A stretch of 64,000 nucleotides of DNA from Ilyonectria destructans. Lineage: Eukaryota > Ascomycota > Sordariomycetes > Hypocreales > Nectriaceae. Below, one piece after another: positions 32,101-43,471 of this stretch; the stretch's first letter is position 1; each line of letters opens with the position of its first letter. Below the pieces are notes generated by a model. That model saw nothing but the letters and a program-made list of their open reading frames with translations, searched no databases and was not told the DNA's origin. The position numbers were made by a program, and so were the translations under genes. Location: contig JAHEWK010000011.1 in assembly GCA_020740775.1 (NCBI GenBank), forward strand, positions 1,302,001 to 1,366,000, in the 5' to 3' direction.

Positions 32101-34108
32101 GAGAACACATTCAATTATGAATTAAAGCTTGGGTTCTCTCCATCTGATTGGTCCGGACTTACAACGTAATTTTGATCCCGTACCTGCCGCCACGACAAGG
32201 CTTTGGAAGCAGGACTGAACAAAATCTCGTAGTTAGTTGTGATCAACTTCGCCGCCATTCTCTGTTGACACACCAATCCGCATATCTTGTCCAGCTTCTC
32301 GACCACGGACAGAAGCAGATTCCGGAGAACTGCTCCTCCACAGAGCAAACCATGACAAAATCCGCCGAGGCCCCGTCTTCTTCATTTCTCCAAAACCGGC
32401 AGCTTTGTTGGGCCGGCGTCCACGCACCCGCATACATTCGCCTACATCCGCGTGCGTAGTCTCCTCGTCGCTTGGCCTGTTGCCTCCTTGTTGCCTCCGC
32501 CTCACTTTCTCGCCCCTCGCCCCTCGCCCACTTACTCACCAAACCCAGCATCATGACCAGGATGCGGAGCCTTGCACGCATCTCCCTCCCCGCGTCCAGG
32601 TGCCTGTCGTCGGGTCACAGAGGTACCCCATCCTACCAGACACTGCCCATTCATCAGCAACCCCGTCTTGATCTCCTCTTCTCCGCGTCTCAGGCTTACT
32701 CTTCTTGTCCATCACACTTCTCTCCCCCGCTTGATACACCCCCAATCACTTACCGACCTCATATCCCGAACCACTGGCCGGTCTTGCCTCTCATGAACTG
32801 AAGCCTACATTGCCTCCGCCCCCTTCTTGTTCCCTTACCCTCTTGTCTCGTGTACTATGTACGCCCCTCCCGGAAGGAGGATACTGGGGTAAGCCCCAGC
32901 CGCCACTCGGTGTCAACACCATCCCGGGGATCCACGAGCCCATCCACCCTTAGCCATCAGCCATCAAGCCATGGCCATGGCCATGAGCAGTGCACGTACC
33001 GTCTCTAGCATACGCAGCCACCTCAACTTGGCGCTCGGAATTCGTGGATGAGACGGATACGGCCGCGATGGTGGGTGCCTTGGCCGTGTTAGTGGTACCT
33101 GTCCCATCATTATCCGCTCCCCGCGGATTTCTTGATGCTCGGTCTTTCGCCTCTCCAATCTTCCCCGTCCATGGACGTCTGCTACCCCGAATCCTGGTGC
33201 CAATTCTTGTGGTTGATACCGAATTGACCGTCTCTGACGATTCTCATGTCCGTCTCTTCCCGTCTCTGCATTTCTTGTGAAATCTCTGTTGTCCCTCCCC
33301 CGTCGATTTCGCTTCATCCATCCATCCTCACTCCCTCTTCCATGCGGCCGCGTCGTCGAGGTAGCCGTCTGACCCGTCCTTCCCCTCATCTCGTGCCATC
33401 TCCATGCAATACCCCATGATTATCACGGTCCATGACCCTGCCATGGCCAATTCAACTTGCTAACCGCCGTTCCGTGCCGTACACCTCCATCCCAACATTC
33501 ACAAACACCCTGGCATCCATTCATCCAGACCCAGCCTTGCCCAAAAAGACCCCAGAACGAGATATCCCAACCCTTGTTCCCTCCTCCTTCTCCACCTCCT
33601 CCGCTCTCCTCCGTTCCCCTTCTCCCCACTTCGTCTCCTCCACTCGACATCTCCTCTCCACTCTGTCACCTAGCCTCCACTCCTCCTACTCCCTCTTCTC
33701 CTGGAGACACTAACGACGGCCACCGCGTTCCCCTTGCTCGGCCTGGTCCCTCTCTCTGGGCTCCCCTCCCCAGACTGCATACGACAAATCTCACCAAATC
33801 TCTGTCTGAAAGGGTCCGTCCGCAGCTTGGGACTCTCTTTAAAACCCTATCTCCCTCCCCACCCTTTCCCCAGACTTCTTCTCCGCGTCACTATCTTGTT
33901 TCTTCCTCCTCAAGTTTGTTGTCTTCATCCCTTGTGAGGTTGTCTCCCCACCACGTATACGTACCGTGCCCCCCTGGTCGGGTTCCTCCGCTGTCACCCC
34001 ATCCGGCCCTCCCCAACCCCAACCTATATATATACAACCCATATTCCGTCAACCGCCGTCAACCTTCTTCAACCACTTGATATCAATATTTCCTGCAACA
34101 CATTCACA
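32101..34108 (+). promoter_or_regulatory. Pyrimidine-rich upstream region and probable long 5' leader of the ATO/GPR1 gene
   Basis: From about 32,450 to 34,100 the plus strand is markedly C/T-rich, with long runs of CCTC/CTTC (for example 33,540-33,700 and 33,830-33,910). CT tracts like these precede transcription starts of strongly expressed fungal genes. Many short ATG frames are present, so if transcribed it would carry upstream ORFs. No conserved protein was seen. Confidence 0.45.
34025..34034 (+). promoter_or_regulatory. Candidate TATA box
   Basis: TATATATATA lies 75 bp before the start codon of the ATO/GPR1 gene in otherwise C-rich sequence. This is a position and sequence match only. 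Confidence 0.4.
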
Positions 34109-35085
34109 ATGGCCGACCGCATCCAACACGACCCCCACAGCGACTCGGACAAGACTCTCGACCGCCACAGCAACGACGTCCACCAACAACATCATCACCA
34201 CCACCATGACTACCCTCAGATGAACCCAGATTGGGCTCCGGCTGCGGGTGGTTCCCTCCATCCTGGCATGTGGAAGCCCTATGAGCACCGAAAGTTCGGC
34301 AACCCAGCACCCCTAGGTCTTAGTGCCTTCGCCCTCACCACTTTTGTCCTCTCTTGCTGTAACATGCACGTCCGTGGCGTATCCGCTCCCAATATTGCCG
34401 TGCCCTTGGCCTTTGGCTATGGCGGCGTCGTCCAGCTTCTTGCTGGCATGTGGTATGTTGCATCGAGGCTTTGTATCGACGACGCTCTCCGACTAATGCG
34501 CTTTCCAGGGAGATGGCTGTTGGTAACACCTTTGGTGCTACTGCCCTGTCCTCGTATGGCGGTTTCTGGATCGCCTACGGCCTTCTTCTCACCCCGACTT
34601 GGAACGTTCTCGGAGAGGATGGCCCCTACGCAGGCGATACTGGCTCCGTGATGGGATTCTTTCTGACCGGCTGGTTTATCTTCACTACCCTCTTGCTCAT
34701 CTGCACCCTCAGGTCCACTGTCGCCTTCTTCCTCCTCTTCTTCACACTCGACATCTGCTTCCTCCTACTCGCCTGCGAGAATTACGCGCACGACCTAGGC
34801 AATGAGAGTGCCAGACTTGCGCTCCAGAAAGCAGCCGGTCTGTTTGGCTTTCTAGCGGCCTTCATGGCCTGGTACAATGCGTTGGCTGGCATTCAGGACA
34901 GCAGGTTCGTCAGCCCCTTAGCCCCCGCCGCAATGCCGGGCCGAAAAGAAAAATCCACATGGAACCCACCCGCTAACATGTTATCTCATAGCAACTCCTT
35001 CTTCCAGGTCCCTGTCTTCCACTTTCCCTGGTCTGACAAGGGCCAAGAGCAGCGAAAGCAGAAGACCGAGCGTAACCTGGCATAA
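34109..35085 (+). CDS. GPR1/FUN34/YaaH (ATO) family acetate transporter
   Basis: Plasma-membrane acetate/ammonium transporter family (yeast Ady2/Ato1, Aspergillus AcpA). Exons are 34109-34452, 34509-34904 and 34992-35085; introns of 56 and 87 bp keep frame, giving 277 aa. The cytosolic N-terminus carries a run of six histidines. The family signature NPAPLGLSAFALTTF opens TM1, and six hydrophobic spans can be read (for example SSYGGFWIAYGLL, STVAFFLLFFTLDICFLLLA and KAAGLFGFLAAFMAWYNAL). The C-terminal tail is short and charged. AcpA-type genes are induced by acetate; a long pyrimidine-rich leader upstream is consistent with a regulated gene, but I see no specific operator. Confidence 0.94.
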
Positions 35086-36478
35086 ATCGCGTGACGGCAT
35101 TGCTTTGTCGCGTGACGTGCAACGCCTTCTCTTATCACGGCTTATGACTCGAAATCAACAATAGATAAGATCGGACTGCCCGACTATGGACTGGTGGAGG
35201 AATTTTTGGTTAGGGCCTGGATGCTTCTCTCCTTCACCAGCCTGCATCGCTTGATGCTTCTCTCTTCCTCTCTATAAATCTTGGACCGCCGCCGTTGCGG
35301 GCGCGGCTGGTATATTGGCGGCGAATAGCGTGTTTTAATCGGCTTGGGATTGTATTTACGTTTCTGCGCAAACTTAAAAAAGAGATGACTGCTGATAACT
35401 GATCGCTCTCATTGACCGAGTCTCCCGTTGCGTGGTACGAGGGCCAAGTATTTCGCCGAGAAACGGTAATATCGCTCGTCGGCTGCGGATACTGAATGCG
35501 ACGCGGCCGAACAGGTTATCTGCAAGCGAAGGATGGAAGACCAAATAGAAGCAAAGCCAGGAAAAAGCTGAGAACGGCTCCACCCTCCATCGGAGTGCGC
35601 GAAGGTCTCGATTAAGCTGCTGCGGCCCATACCGATCGATACCCCCCCGCCGGTTCGTTTATATCTGCCGGGGACAACGCCATGCAGTCGAGTCGCCCTA
35701 CTCCACTGACCAGTCGACGACCGACATCGCAGGGTCCGTGGGCACCTCGCTACTTGGCGACGGCGTTGGGCCAGACGCCAAAACAGGGGTGGGATTGATG
35801 AAGCATGGGTTTATTGCGCGCGTTCGGTCCAGACGTGATCTCCGTGGCGTTGGTCGGAGATCGAGAGAACTTGAGGCTTCTGGCATAGTGTATGCCCGAG
35901 ATGAGGCTCCGAGTACCAGCCGCAGGTGCTGGGGGCCCCAAGTGGGGCCGGGATCTGGCGTCATATCGGGATCGGCCCACCTCCCGGCGCCCGCCCCTCC
36001 ACAACGGGGCCGGGGGGGTCCGGCAATCCACGGAAGGTCTCTAACCTCCCAATCCATATCTCAGAACAATTCCTTTTCGCATGTTGATACCAAGATGTTT
36101 TCTCATCCTGTTTGTGCCATTTTTCTTCCTGTCTGTCCTCCATGCGTGCACTCAAGCCAAGGACACCGTGTCTGTCTGAAGTTTCGGCTCAATGCGTCAT
36201 CGTCCCATCGTACGATGCGGTCCCGGCTTGCCCACTTTCCACAGGAATCGCCTGATGCCGTACCCACGAGTCCGCCCACGCTTCTGGTCTCTCTCGACTT
36301 CCGTCTTGGTTGTACCACCGGGTTGCACCATAACCAGGCCATGCACACCGTGAGAGGCCAAGCCAAACTGAGCTGAGTATCTGCAGGCTGCGCGCTGATG
36401 ACGACCGCGACGACCGTATAAAGAACGGCCGATACCGCCCGGCTCTCCGCGTTCCGATCTCCGATCCCCCTCATTTCA
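35086..36478. other. Intergenic, upstream of fumarate reductase
   Basis: This holds the 3' UTR of the transporter and the promoter of the fumarate reductase gene. A 212-codon plus-strand frame at 35738-36376 has no recognisable motif and is contradicted by equally open overlapping frames, so it is not called. Confidence 0.5.
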
Positions 36479-38050
36479 ATGCCTCGGATCCTTCGCTGGA
36501 CAATGAGCAGACCACGGATCCTGTTCTTCTCTTGCATCGGCATCGCAGTGGCTCTAACTGCTATGCTCTACGGCAACCTCTTTCGCCCTTCAGTCAGCTC
36601 CGCCTTCTCCAAAACCATGGCTACATCCACTGCAGCTCGCCGGCCCGTCATCGTCGTCGGCTCCGGCCTCGCCGGTCTCTCCGCCTCGTACGAGGCCCTC
36701 GCGCGTGGCGCTCCCTCCGTCCATCTACTGGACCGCGCGCCTAAGCCCGGCGGTAACAGTATCAAGGCGTCGTCCGGCATCAACGGCGCGGGGACGCGGT
36801 TCCAAATCGCACAGGGCATCGCCCAAGATAATCTCTTCTACAGCGACACGGTGCGCTCCGCTGGCGCCCGTTTCAGCCATGCCAGCCCGCCCGTCGACCG
36901 CAAGGCCCTCGTCTCCAAACTCACTGCAGAGTCCGCCGCAGCTGTCAACTGGCTTGTCGATGAGATCGGCGTGGACCTGAGCGTCGTCGCTCCCCTAGGC
37001 GGTCACAGCATCGCTCGCACGCACCGTGGCGGCGGTAAGATGACCCCCGGCGCTGCCATTGTCTTTGCCCTGCTCGGCAAACTCAAGGAAAACGAAAGGT
37101 TCACCCTCACCAACCTAGCCGAAGTCAAGGCCTTGTTGAGCGAGGATGACGCCGTCAAGGGTGTCGAGTACGTTCTTGACGGCCAGACGCAGAAGCTTGA
37201 AGGAACAGTCATGTTCGCAAGTGGTGGCTTCGCAGGCGATGCCACCGGCCTGCTTGCAAAGTACCGCCCCGATCTTAAGGGCATCCCCTCGACCAACGAA
37301 GAGCGTCCCGGGTCGCACAACATCCTCACGGCCGTAGGCGCCGAGCTCCTCGACATGGACAGCGTGCAGATCCATCCCACCGGTTTCGTGGACCCCGCCA
37401 GTCCCAACACGATGCTCAAGTTCCTCGCTGCCGAGATGTTGCGTGGCGAGGGCGGCATCATGCTCTCGTCCGCTGGTGAGCGTTTCGTCAACGAGATGGA
37501 GACCCGCGAGCACGTCAGCGCCGCCGTCATGAAGCTGCCGCAGAGCACCGACGGTGACGGCATTATCCAGCAGTGGGATGTGACCCTGCTACTCGACCCG
37601 GGCGCAACTGAGGCATCCGCCAACCACATCGGCTTCTACGAGTGGAAGGGCCTGCTTAAGAAGGTCAAGGTCCGCGACCTCGAGCCCGCCGTCATCGCCG
37701 CAGTCGACAAGTACGCCAAGGCCGTGGCCGAGGGTGCTGAGGACGAATTCGGACGTAGCACATACGGTCGATGGACGCTAAAGGCCGGCGAGGAGAACCG
37801 CGATGAAAATATCTACATTGGCCGTGTGACTCCCATTGTCCATTTCACCATGGGTGGTGTCGCCTTTGACGAGCAAGGTCATGTATTGCGTCAGCGCGAT
37901 GGAAAATTGGTTCCCATCCCCGGACTATTGGCTGCTGGCGAGATCACTGGCGGTATTCACGGTGACAATCGGTTGGGAGGGTCTTCTTTGCTGGAATGTG
38001 TTGTTTTCGGTCGCGCGGCGGGAGCTGAAGCTGTGGCTTCTTTCTCCTAA
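36479..38050 (+). CDS. OSM1: Soluble fumarate reductase, Osm1/Frd1 type
   Basis: An FAD enzyme reducing fumarate to succinate, used to reoxidise FADH2 (for example for oxidative folding and anaerobic growth in yeast). Single exon, 523 aa from the first ATG. An N-terminal signal-anchor-like segment (ILFFSCIGIAVALTAML) is followed by the Rossmann FAD motif VIVVGSGLAGLSASYEALARG. Further family elements are the conserved SSGINGAG, HPTGFVDP (substrate region), GERFVNEMETREHV and the C-terminal flavin-binding GEITGGIHGDNRLGGSSL. Three in-frame Mets (36479, 36503 and 36617) could set different targeting; the one at 36617 has a strong CCATGG context and would remove the anchor. The yeast cytochrome b5 fusion is absent. 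Convergent with the WSC gene. Confidence 0.95.
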   Translation: MPRILRWTMSRPRILFFSCIGIAVALTAMLYGNLFRPSVSSAFSKTMATSTAARRPVIVVGSGLAGLSASYEALARGAPSVHLLDRAPKPGGNSIKASSGINGAGTRFQIAQGIAQDNLFYSDTVRSAGARFSHASPPVDRKALVSKLTAESAAAVNWLVDEIGVDLSVVAPLGGHSIARTHRGGGKMTPGAAIVFALLGKLKENERFTLTNLAEVKALLSEDDAVKGVEYVLDGQTQKLEGTVMFASGGFAGDATGLLAKYRPDLKGIPSTNEERPGSHNILTAVGAELLDMDSVQIHPTGFVDPASPNTMLKFLAAEMLRGEGGIMLSSAGERFVNEMETREHVSAAVMKLPQSTDGDGIIQQWDVTLLLDPGATEASANHIGFYEWKGLLKKVKVRDLEPAVIAAVDKYAKAVAEGAEDEFGRSTYGRWTLKAGEENRDENIYIGRVTPIVHFTMGGVAFDEQGHVLRQRDGKLVPIPGLLAAGEITGGIHGDNRLGGSSLLECVVFGRAAGAEAVASFS

Positions 38051-38383
38051 GCATTGCCTTCGAAATCAGCTGTGTACTATACTCACATAGTGTGAGGTGC
38101 GACTCTGATGGGCTTTTGCCCCTTGTTCCAGAATAAACAAATCGTTACATTAATTGCATTGAATACAATTTCATCAGCTTCATTACTCGGTTGCTCACTA
38201 CTTGTAACTGCATGCTCCTCCTCAGATAAGTACCAATTAGCTAAGAGGAGGTTCCAAAAAAATTCCAAAAAGGGGGTTCTCAAGCTCTAAGATCCATTGC
38301 CGTCATAACAAATCATTAACCCATAGTTATCGCATATTCGTTTTGTAATCATTGTTCCCCAACATGCCGCATTCAGCTATTCT
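38051..38383. other. Convergent 3' spacer
   Basis: 333 bp between the stops of the convergent fumarate reductase and WSC genes. It is AT-richer than its neighbours and contains no gene. Confidence 0.7.
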
Positions 38384-41274
38384 TCAGTCCTCAGCCGAGT
38401 CGACATCAAACGCTGGGTTTTCACCAGCAAAAAAGGCACCACGCCGCTTGCTATGTCTCATTTCTCGGATTCCGATCTTGTGGTTGGCTTCTCCAAGTCT
38501 GGCCAGGGCCCTTTCTCGAAATGGCCGTCTGATAGTAGACCTAGACTCTTTCCGCTTGGTTTCGGAGTCTCTTTGTACCAACCCATACTCAGGAGGAAAT
38601 GGTTGTTGAGCGATTGCATCATAACGGTTGAATACCATCACAGCCCAACTTCCGCCACAGACCGTCCCAGATCCACCTTGACAAGGAGTGCCGCAATAAT
38701 TCTCAGGGAGTCTGATAGCATCTTCCCGGATAGCTGTTCCACACCAACACTCTTGGCCATTTTCTGTGCCGGCAATCGAATACCCTCTTGAGCTGCAATG
38801 CTGGATGCACAAATCGTTCGACATGGCCCCTCTTAGATAATCCGCCGGCTTCGCACCAAGCAAGGTTCGTGAAATAGAATCCTGAAAACAACCCAAGTTG
38901 TTCCAGCCCGAAGTAATTGGTTCTCTGTGGTTTGGCATGCCGCCATTTTCGGCGTTGGGGAGTGGCACAACAACTGGACTAGGGTTGTTATTGGGAACCG
39001 AGTTGTCTCCAGGAGTCACTTCGTTTCCGGGAGTAGGGTCTGTTCCATGGCTTGGCAAGGTAGATGGGACAGGCAGTTGGGTAAGAATTGGTGCGCTTCC
39101 AGGGATTGGCAGGGGGGTGGTAGCATGATCGCCCATGTTAACCGGTACTGTTCCAGGAATCAGGCTATTTGTTGGAGTCGCCGGTGTCCCAGGAGCCTGC
39201 CCATTTCCCGGGATTGGACCTTGGTTGGGGGATGAGCCTGGATTGGAATTGGATCCGTCATTTGGAATCGGCGCTCCGTTTGGAATCGGATCCATGGCCG
39301 GGGTTTGCCCAGGAGCTGGCAGGTTGCCGGAATAAGGGGAATTCGTTCCGGGAACTGGATAATTGGCTGGAAGTGAGCCACTTCCAACGCCAGAACCACC
39401 GTGAGGAACTAGTCCATCGTTGGCGCCTTGACTTCCAACAATCCCTCCGTTGGGGCGCGGTTCCGAGGGCGTGATTGTGGGCTCGGGCGTAAAAACCAGC
39501 TCACAAAACCATCCTGATGTACAATGATAGCATGGCCATCCCAGCCCGCAAGGCACTGGTTGTGCTGGTGTTTCTTTTGGAGGACAAAACCAGCCGTCTA
39601 GGCATTCTGCACACTGGAATCCCCTTTCGGGACAAGGGCCTAGACCTGGCTTACCTACTTGGTTGTCATTGTCCGTTTGGGAACAAGAGATGCAAGTCGG
39701 GCATGCGGGACATGGTATCGGATCGACAGCTGGGCACCCCAGTGTCCCCGACACTTGAGTTTGGTCGCCTAGCCGATTGTACGCGGTGGGAGTTCCCAGA
39801 GTAGGTGTCTCTGTGTTAATCCATCAGTCAGTCATGCACAAAGGGGGCTGAGAAGGCAGGAAATCATCTACCTTTACCAGCATCACTCCAACCATTCAAT
39901 GATCCAGAGCCGCCCAATCGTGCCGCTCCCAAATTTGGGTCAACTCCCGAAGATCCACCACTTGTGCTTTGTCCAGGGGCGTCCCAGTTTAGCGGGGATG
40001 TTAATTCATCTTGACGGACATTTCCCGAGTCTGGCAGCTTCATAGTGGGTGATCCGGAGGCCGGTATTTGACCAGAGGCAATTGGAGCTGGGTAAGGGAC
40101 ATTCTCAGGTATATCACCACTTGAGCCAGTCATTGAGCCCTCTTGAACAGTGCTCGGTGCAGTATCAGTGTCAGGTGATGCAGAATTGGCTCTCACAACT
40201 GAACATGGTGTAATCACTTCTCGAAGCACACCGGCAACAATCTGTCTGACGACACAAAGTTGCCCATTGACTGAGTTGGCTGAGTCACCCATGGAATTGG
40301 GCATGTGCTTGTTGATGTCGCTGCCATCATGAATCGCGATGCTCAAGCTTCTAGCCTGAGCAGGGGAGTTTAGAGGAAGACACCCCTCAACCGTTTCGCA
40401 AAGAGGGCCTGCAGCTAGAGGAGTGGTTGGATTCAGGATATCAGCGACGTTCGAAGGAGTTGGCGCAGCCGTTGGAAGGATTTGAGACGCCGTTTGCTTC
40501 GAAAACGCAGTATCGACACCGGAAGGCTGTCTGGTAATATCGCCGAGTTGAGATAAGTAAGAAATGCGACCAGTCTCTTGGCCAGCAGCTGCAGGTCCTG
40601 CCGCATCGCCAACCAAATCACTTGAAAGGATCGGTGTCGGATTCGAGGTCAATGGGGTGCTTAAAGCCTCTGCTCCAATGCTCCCGCCTGTGGCGGCATA
40701 GATGACACTGCGAAAGGTAGATTCGAGTATGGTGTTAGCCCCGAGGCTCAGGGATTGCAGGGTCATGAACGCCGTGTTCGGGGGTTCTTGTTGCCCAGTT
40801 GAGCTGGCAGTGGCTGCTGTATTCGTGAATGACGAGGTCTCCAGCCTTCCAGAGAGCCCTATAACATTGCCCTCCAGGTCGTCCGCGATATATCCAGAGG
40901 GCGCTGGTTGTAGTGGTGCAGCACTCGGCTCAACAGAGAGGTGGTCCGTAGGGATCAGGTTCTGAACATCGCTTGCGGCGGAGATCATAGGAATTCCTTG
41001 CTGTAGTCTTGTCAATAAACGCCTTGCTTGTGCACCCCTCGGGAAACCTCTAACTCACATGTTCGGCCCCTCCACCCAGGAGGCTACCAAGTTGGAATTG
41101 TCTCTTGAAAAGGAACAGATCTTTCGGTTCGGACGATGCATCAATAACAAACTGAGCCATTCCCAAAATGAGTATGGCAAGGAAAGCAAGGCATGCAAGG
41201 CTAAGAGCCAGGGTCCGTCTTGTCGAGGTCCACGGCGCTCGACGGTCTGAGGTGAGCGAATGTAGGGACGGCAT
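38384..41274 (-). CDS. WSC-domain, Cys-rich, single-pass membrane protein
   Basis: I join three exons: 41274-41059, 41000-39872 and 39810-38384. The introns (58 and 61 bp) have GT..AG ends and keep frame, giving 923 aa from MPSLHSL; an upstream in-frame start at 41325 is possible. One N-terminal span (LALSLACLAFLAILILGMAQF) suggests a signal anchor. A Ser/Thr/Pro-rich region follows, then a Cys-rich block with CPACPTCISC and two CxxGWFC units (ECLDGWFC, HCTSGWFC). A Pro/Gly/Asn-rich linker leads to one WSC domain (GWNNLGCFQD, CIQHCSSRGYSIAGTENGQE and CWCG). The tail is basic (KRKESRSTIRRPFRERALARL). WSC domains bind carbohydrate in wall-stress sensors and extracellular enzymes; here the topology differs from classic Wsc1 sensors, so a wall-associated adhesive or scaffold role is inference. 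Confidence 0.82.
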
Positions 41275-41958
41275 GTTGGAGATGTCCCAACAAACACAAG
41301 TAAAGAAAGGTAGTATGCGTCCCAAGACAACGAGCCAAAATGAGGTCCCAAAAAGAAAGGCGAAGAATTCGTAGTGTGGTGAGCAAGGAGGCGAATGATG
41401 AGAAAGAGAAGTAGAGCCAGTTGGGAGGGGGATCTAGTAGACATTGAGAATGCCACATTACTCCTGCCGTTTGAGTGGAATAATCCATAATTGCCTCCGT
41501 TACCATCTTCATCGACGCCCGTCCGTGGAAGGAGCTTCCTTTAAGTGGTCGCTATTGCCGTCCAGAATTGACCAAGCAGGAGTCGTCCCCAGGTGCTTCC
41601 ATCTCAGACCATGGGCGTAGTCGGTCAGACTCAGCGAGATCCTCCCATCCAAATGAGGCTCAAAATATATGAGTAACGAGTGAATATCCTGATCATCTAA
41701 GTTGATCAAAACAACAGGCGGGGCAAGCATTCGCTGGCTCAACCTCCGGGTAATATGCATTGGTATTGGAATATGTGGACGAGTTGCATCAACTCAGCGT
41801 CTAAAGCGCTTGCAATCTATTCGGGAATCATTTGTTGAAAACAGCCTTCCACTTTCTCAGTTTCAGAATCGCAAGTACGCCAGGTAAAGCCAGTGAGCTT
41901 GCGCTGTTTCTCTCTGTCGCTCTCGCAGTCGTCAATGGTTAGGCGTTGGGAAGGTAGC
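41275..41958. other. Intergenic between WSC gene and NPT1
   Basis: Both genes run leftwards, so this holds the NPT1 3' UTR and the WSC promoter/5' leader. Hydrophobic short frames just upstream of the WSC start have no conserved features. An extra 5' exon cannot be excluded. Confidence 0.5.
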
Positions 41959-43471
41959 TCAGGCCTTCGGTTCTTCTTCCTTTCCCCACCGGGCGGTTTC
42001 GTCACCCTCTTTCCACTCAACCTCGACATATCCCAGCTCTTTCTTGACTTTCTCCACGGTTTCCTTATCGCCTGTATTCTTACCAGCGTTGTCACTGCTC
42101 ACAGTCAGGCAAAGTTCTTCCGGAGGCGTGATTAAAGGGTTGATAGTTACTCACCTAATCTTGATCGCAGGACGTCCAGCAGCTGAGCTGAGCTTGATGA
42201 CAATGTTCAAGGGGACAGACTTAGTTCCCGTCTTAAGGTGGGAGAAGTCGTTTGTCAAAAAGGTTCCCACACCAAAGGTAGGTTGAAAGCCGAGGTCCTC
42301 GGATACCTGCTTGTACTCCAAACAGCGATCAATGTTGAGCGAGTCGGAAAAGACGAGGAGTTTCTTATCCTTAATCCCCTGCTCGTCGTAATAATCCCGC
42401 ATCATCTTGGTGTACTCGGCCGGATCACCAGAGTCCTGCCGCACTCCAGCGAAAACTTCTCCATAGGTTTTCATGGTTCCGTCTTCCTTTTGGAAAGTCT
42501 CCGCAGGGAAGCCGCCCTCAACGGGGCGCACGGGCAAGCTGAAGGATCGAAGGAACTCCTGTGTGCCGAAGGTATCGGTCAGGGCAATGGCGAGTTTGTT
42601 GCCAAAGCAGCCGACCCAGTGTCGGAGGGCCTCCTCGGTAGCTTTCTTGTAGTCGCCAACAATGGAGGCTGTTCCCATGAACCACTCGTGGGCGACGGTG
42701 CCGACAGGGGGAATGTTGAACCGCATGGCCAGGTGGACGTTACTCGTTCCAGACAACTTGCCTGGGAAGCCCTTCTTCTCTGCCTCCTTGGATGCCTTGA
42801 CAAGGCCGCGGAATACCAGGGCCTGGGTATGGTAATCGCGCCTTCTTCGAGTTCCGAACTCGGATGTGATGCATCCTGCTTCCAGCAGTTGCATGCCCTT
42901 GTCAAAGGCCTTATCCTCCTGGCCCTCGTAATTCCAATCCGTGTCCATGAACTTGAAGTAGGCCTCAGATGTCAGAGCAAGCATGGGGATCTCATAGAGA
43001 ATGGTCTCAACCCAAGCGCCCTTGATCTGAATATCGACATCGCCAACTACCGAGTCGGCACCAGTGTCTTCGCCAACAGGTGTGAAGGTCAGCACAACCT
43101 GTTCCCTTGGGCGCAAGCGGAACTCTTTGAGGAAGTTGAGATAATCCTTCGTCAGGTAGTCGCAGTTCTTTTCGAGGAATTTGTACTCTTCGGTGGAGAG
43201 GGAGATGTAACCGAGTTCTAGACAACGAGGTTAGCTGTCAACACACCGATTGCGGGGACAGTCGCGTGAGCATACTTCGGATCTGCTCCTCGAGCCACTT
43301 AAAGGCAGCTCTGGAGAGCTTCTTGTCTGGGGTGCGGTTCGTGTAGGCATAGGTGACGGGGACGTCCTTGAAGAACTTGAAAACGGCGCATTGCATCGTC
43401 AACTTGTACAAGTCCGTGTCGAGGAAGGAGATGACGCCCTCGGGGAACGGCGACGAGCTGTTGAAGTCCAT
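41959..43471 (-). CDS. NPT1: Nicotinate phosphoribosyltransferase
   Basis: It converts nicotinic acid and PRPP to nicotinate mononucleotide, the entry of the NAD+ salvage (Preiss-Handler) pathway in cytosol and nucleus. Exons are 43471-43276, 43217-42155 and 42094-41959; introns of 58 and 60 bp keep frame and give 464 aa, slightly longer than yeast Npt1. Recognisable are [18 protein letters not shown] at the N-terminus, [30 protein letters not shown] with HEWFMG (conserved His region), VRQDSGDP in the phosphoribosyl-binding part and [13 protein letters not shown] near the C-terminus. The last exon supplies a charged tail ([17 protein letters not shown]). It shares a divergent promoter with UTP4. 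Assignment is secure. Confidence 0.96.

Noticed and set aside
35738..36376. 212-codon plus-strand ORF upstream of the fumarate reductase
   Set aside because: Equally open antisense frames, Arg/Ser/Pro-biased composition, and position in the probable promoter.
42238..43221. 327-codon plus-strand ORF
   Set aside because: It is exactly antisense to NPT1 exon 2 and shows no motif; a shadow of the codon bias of the real gene.
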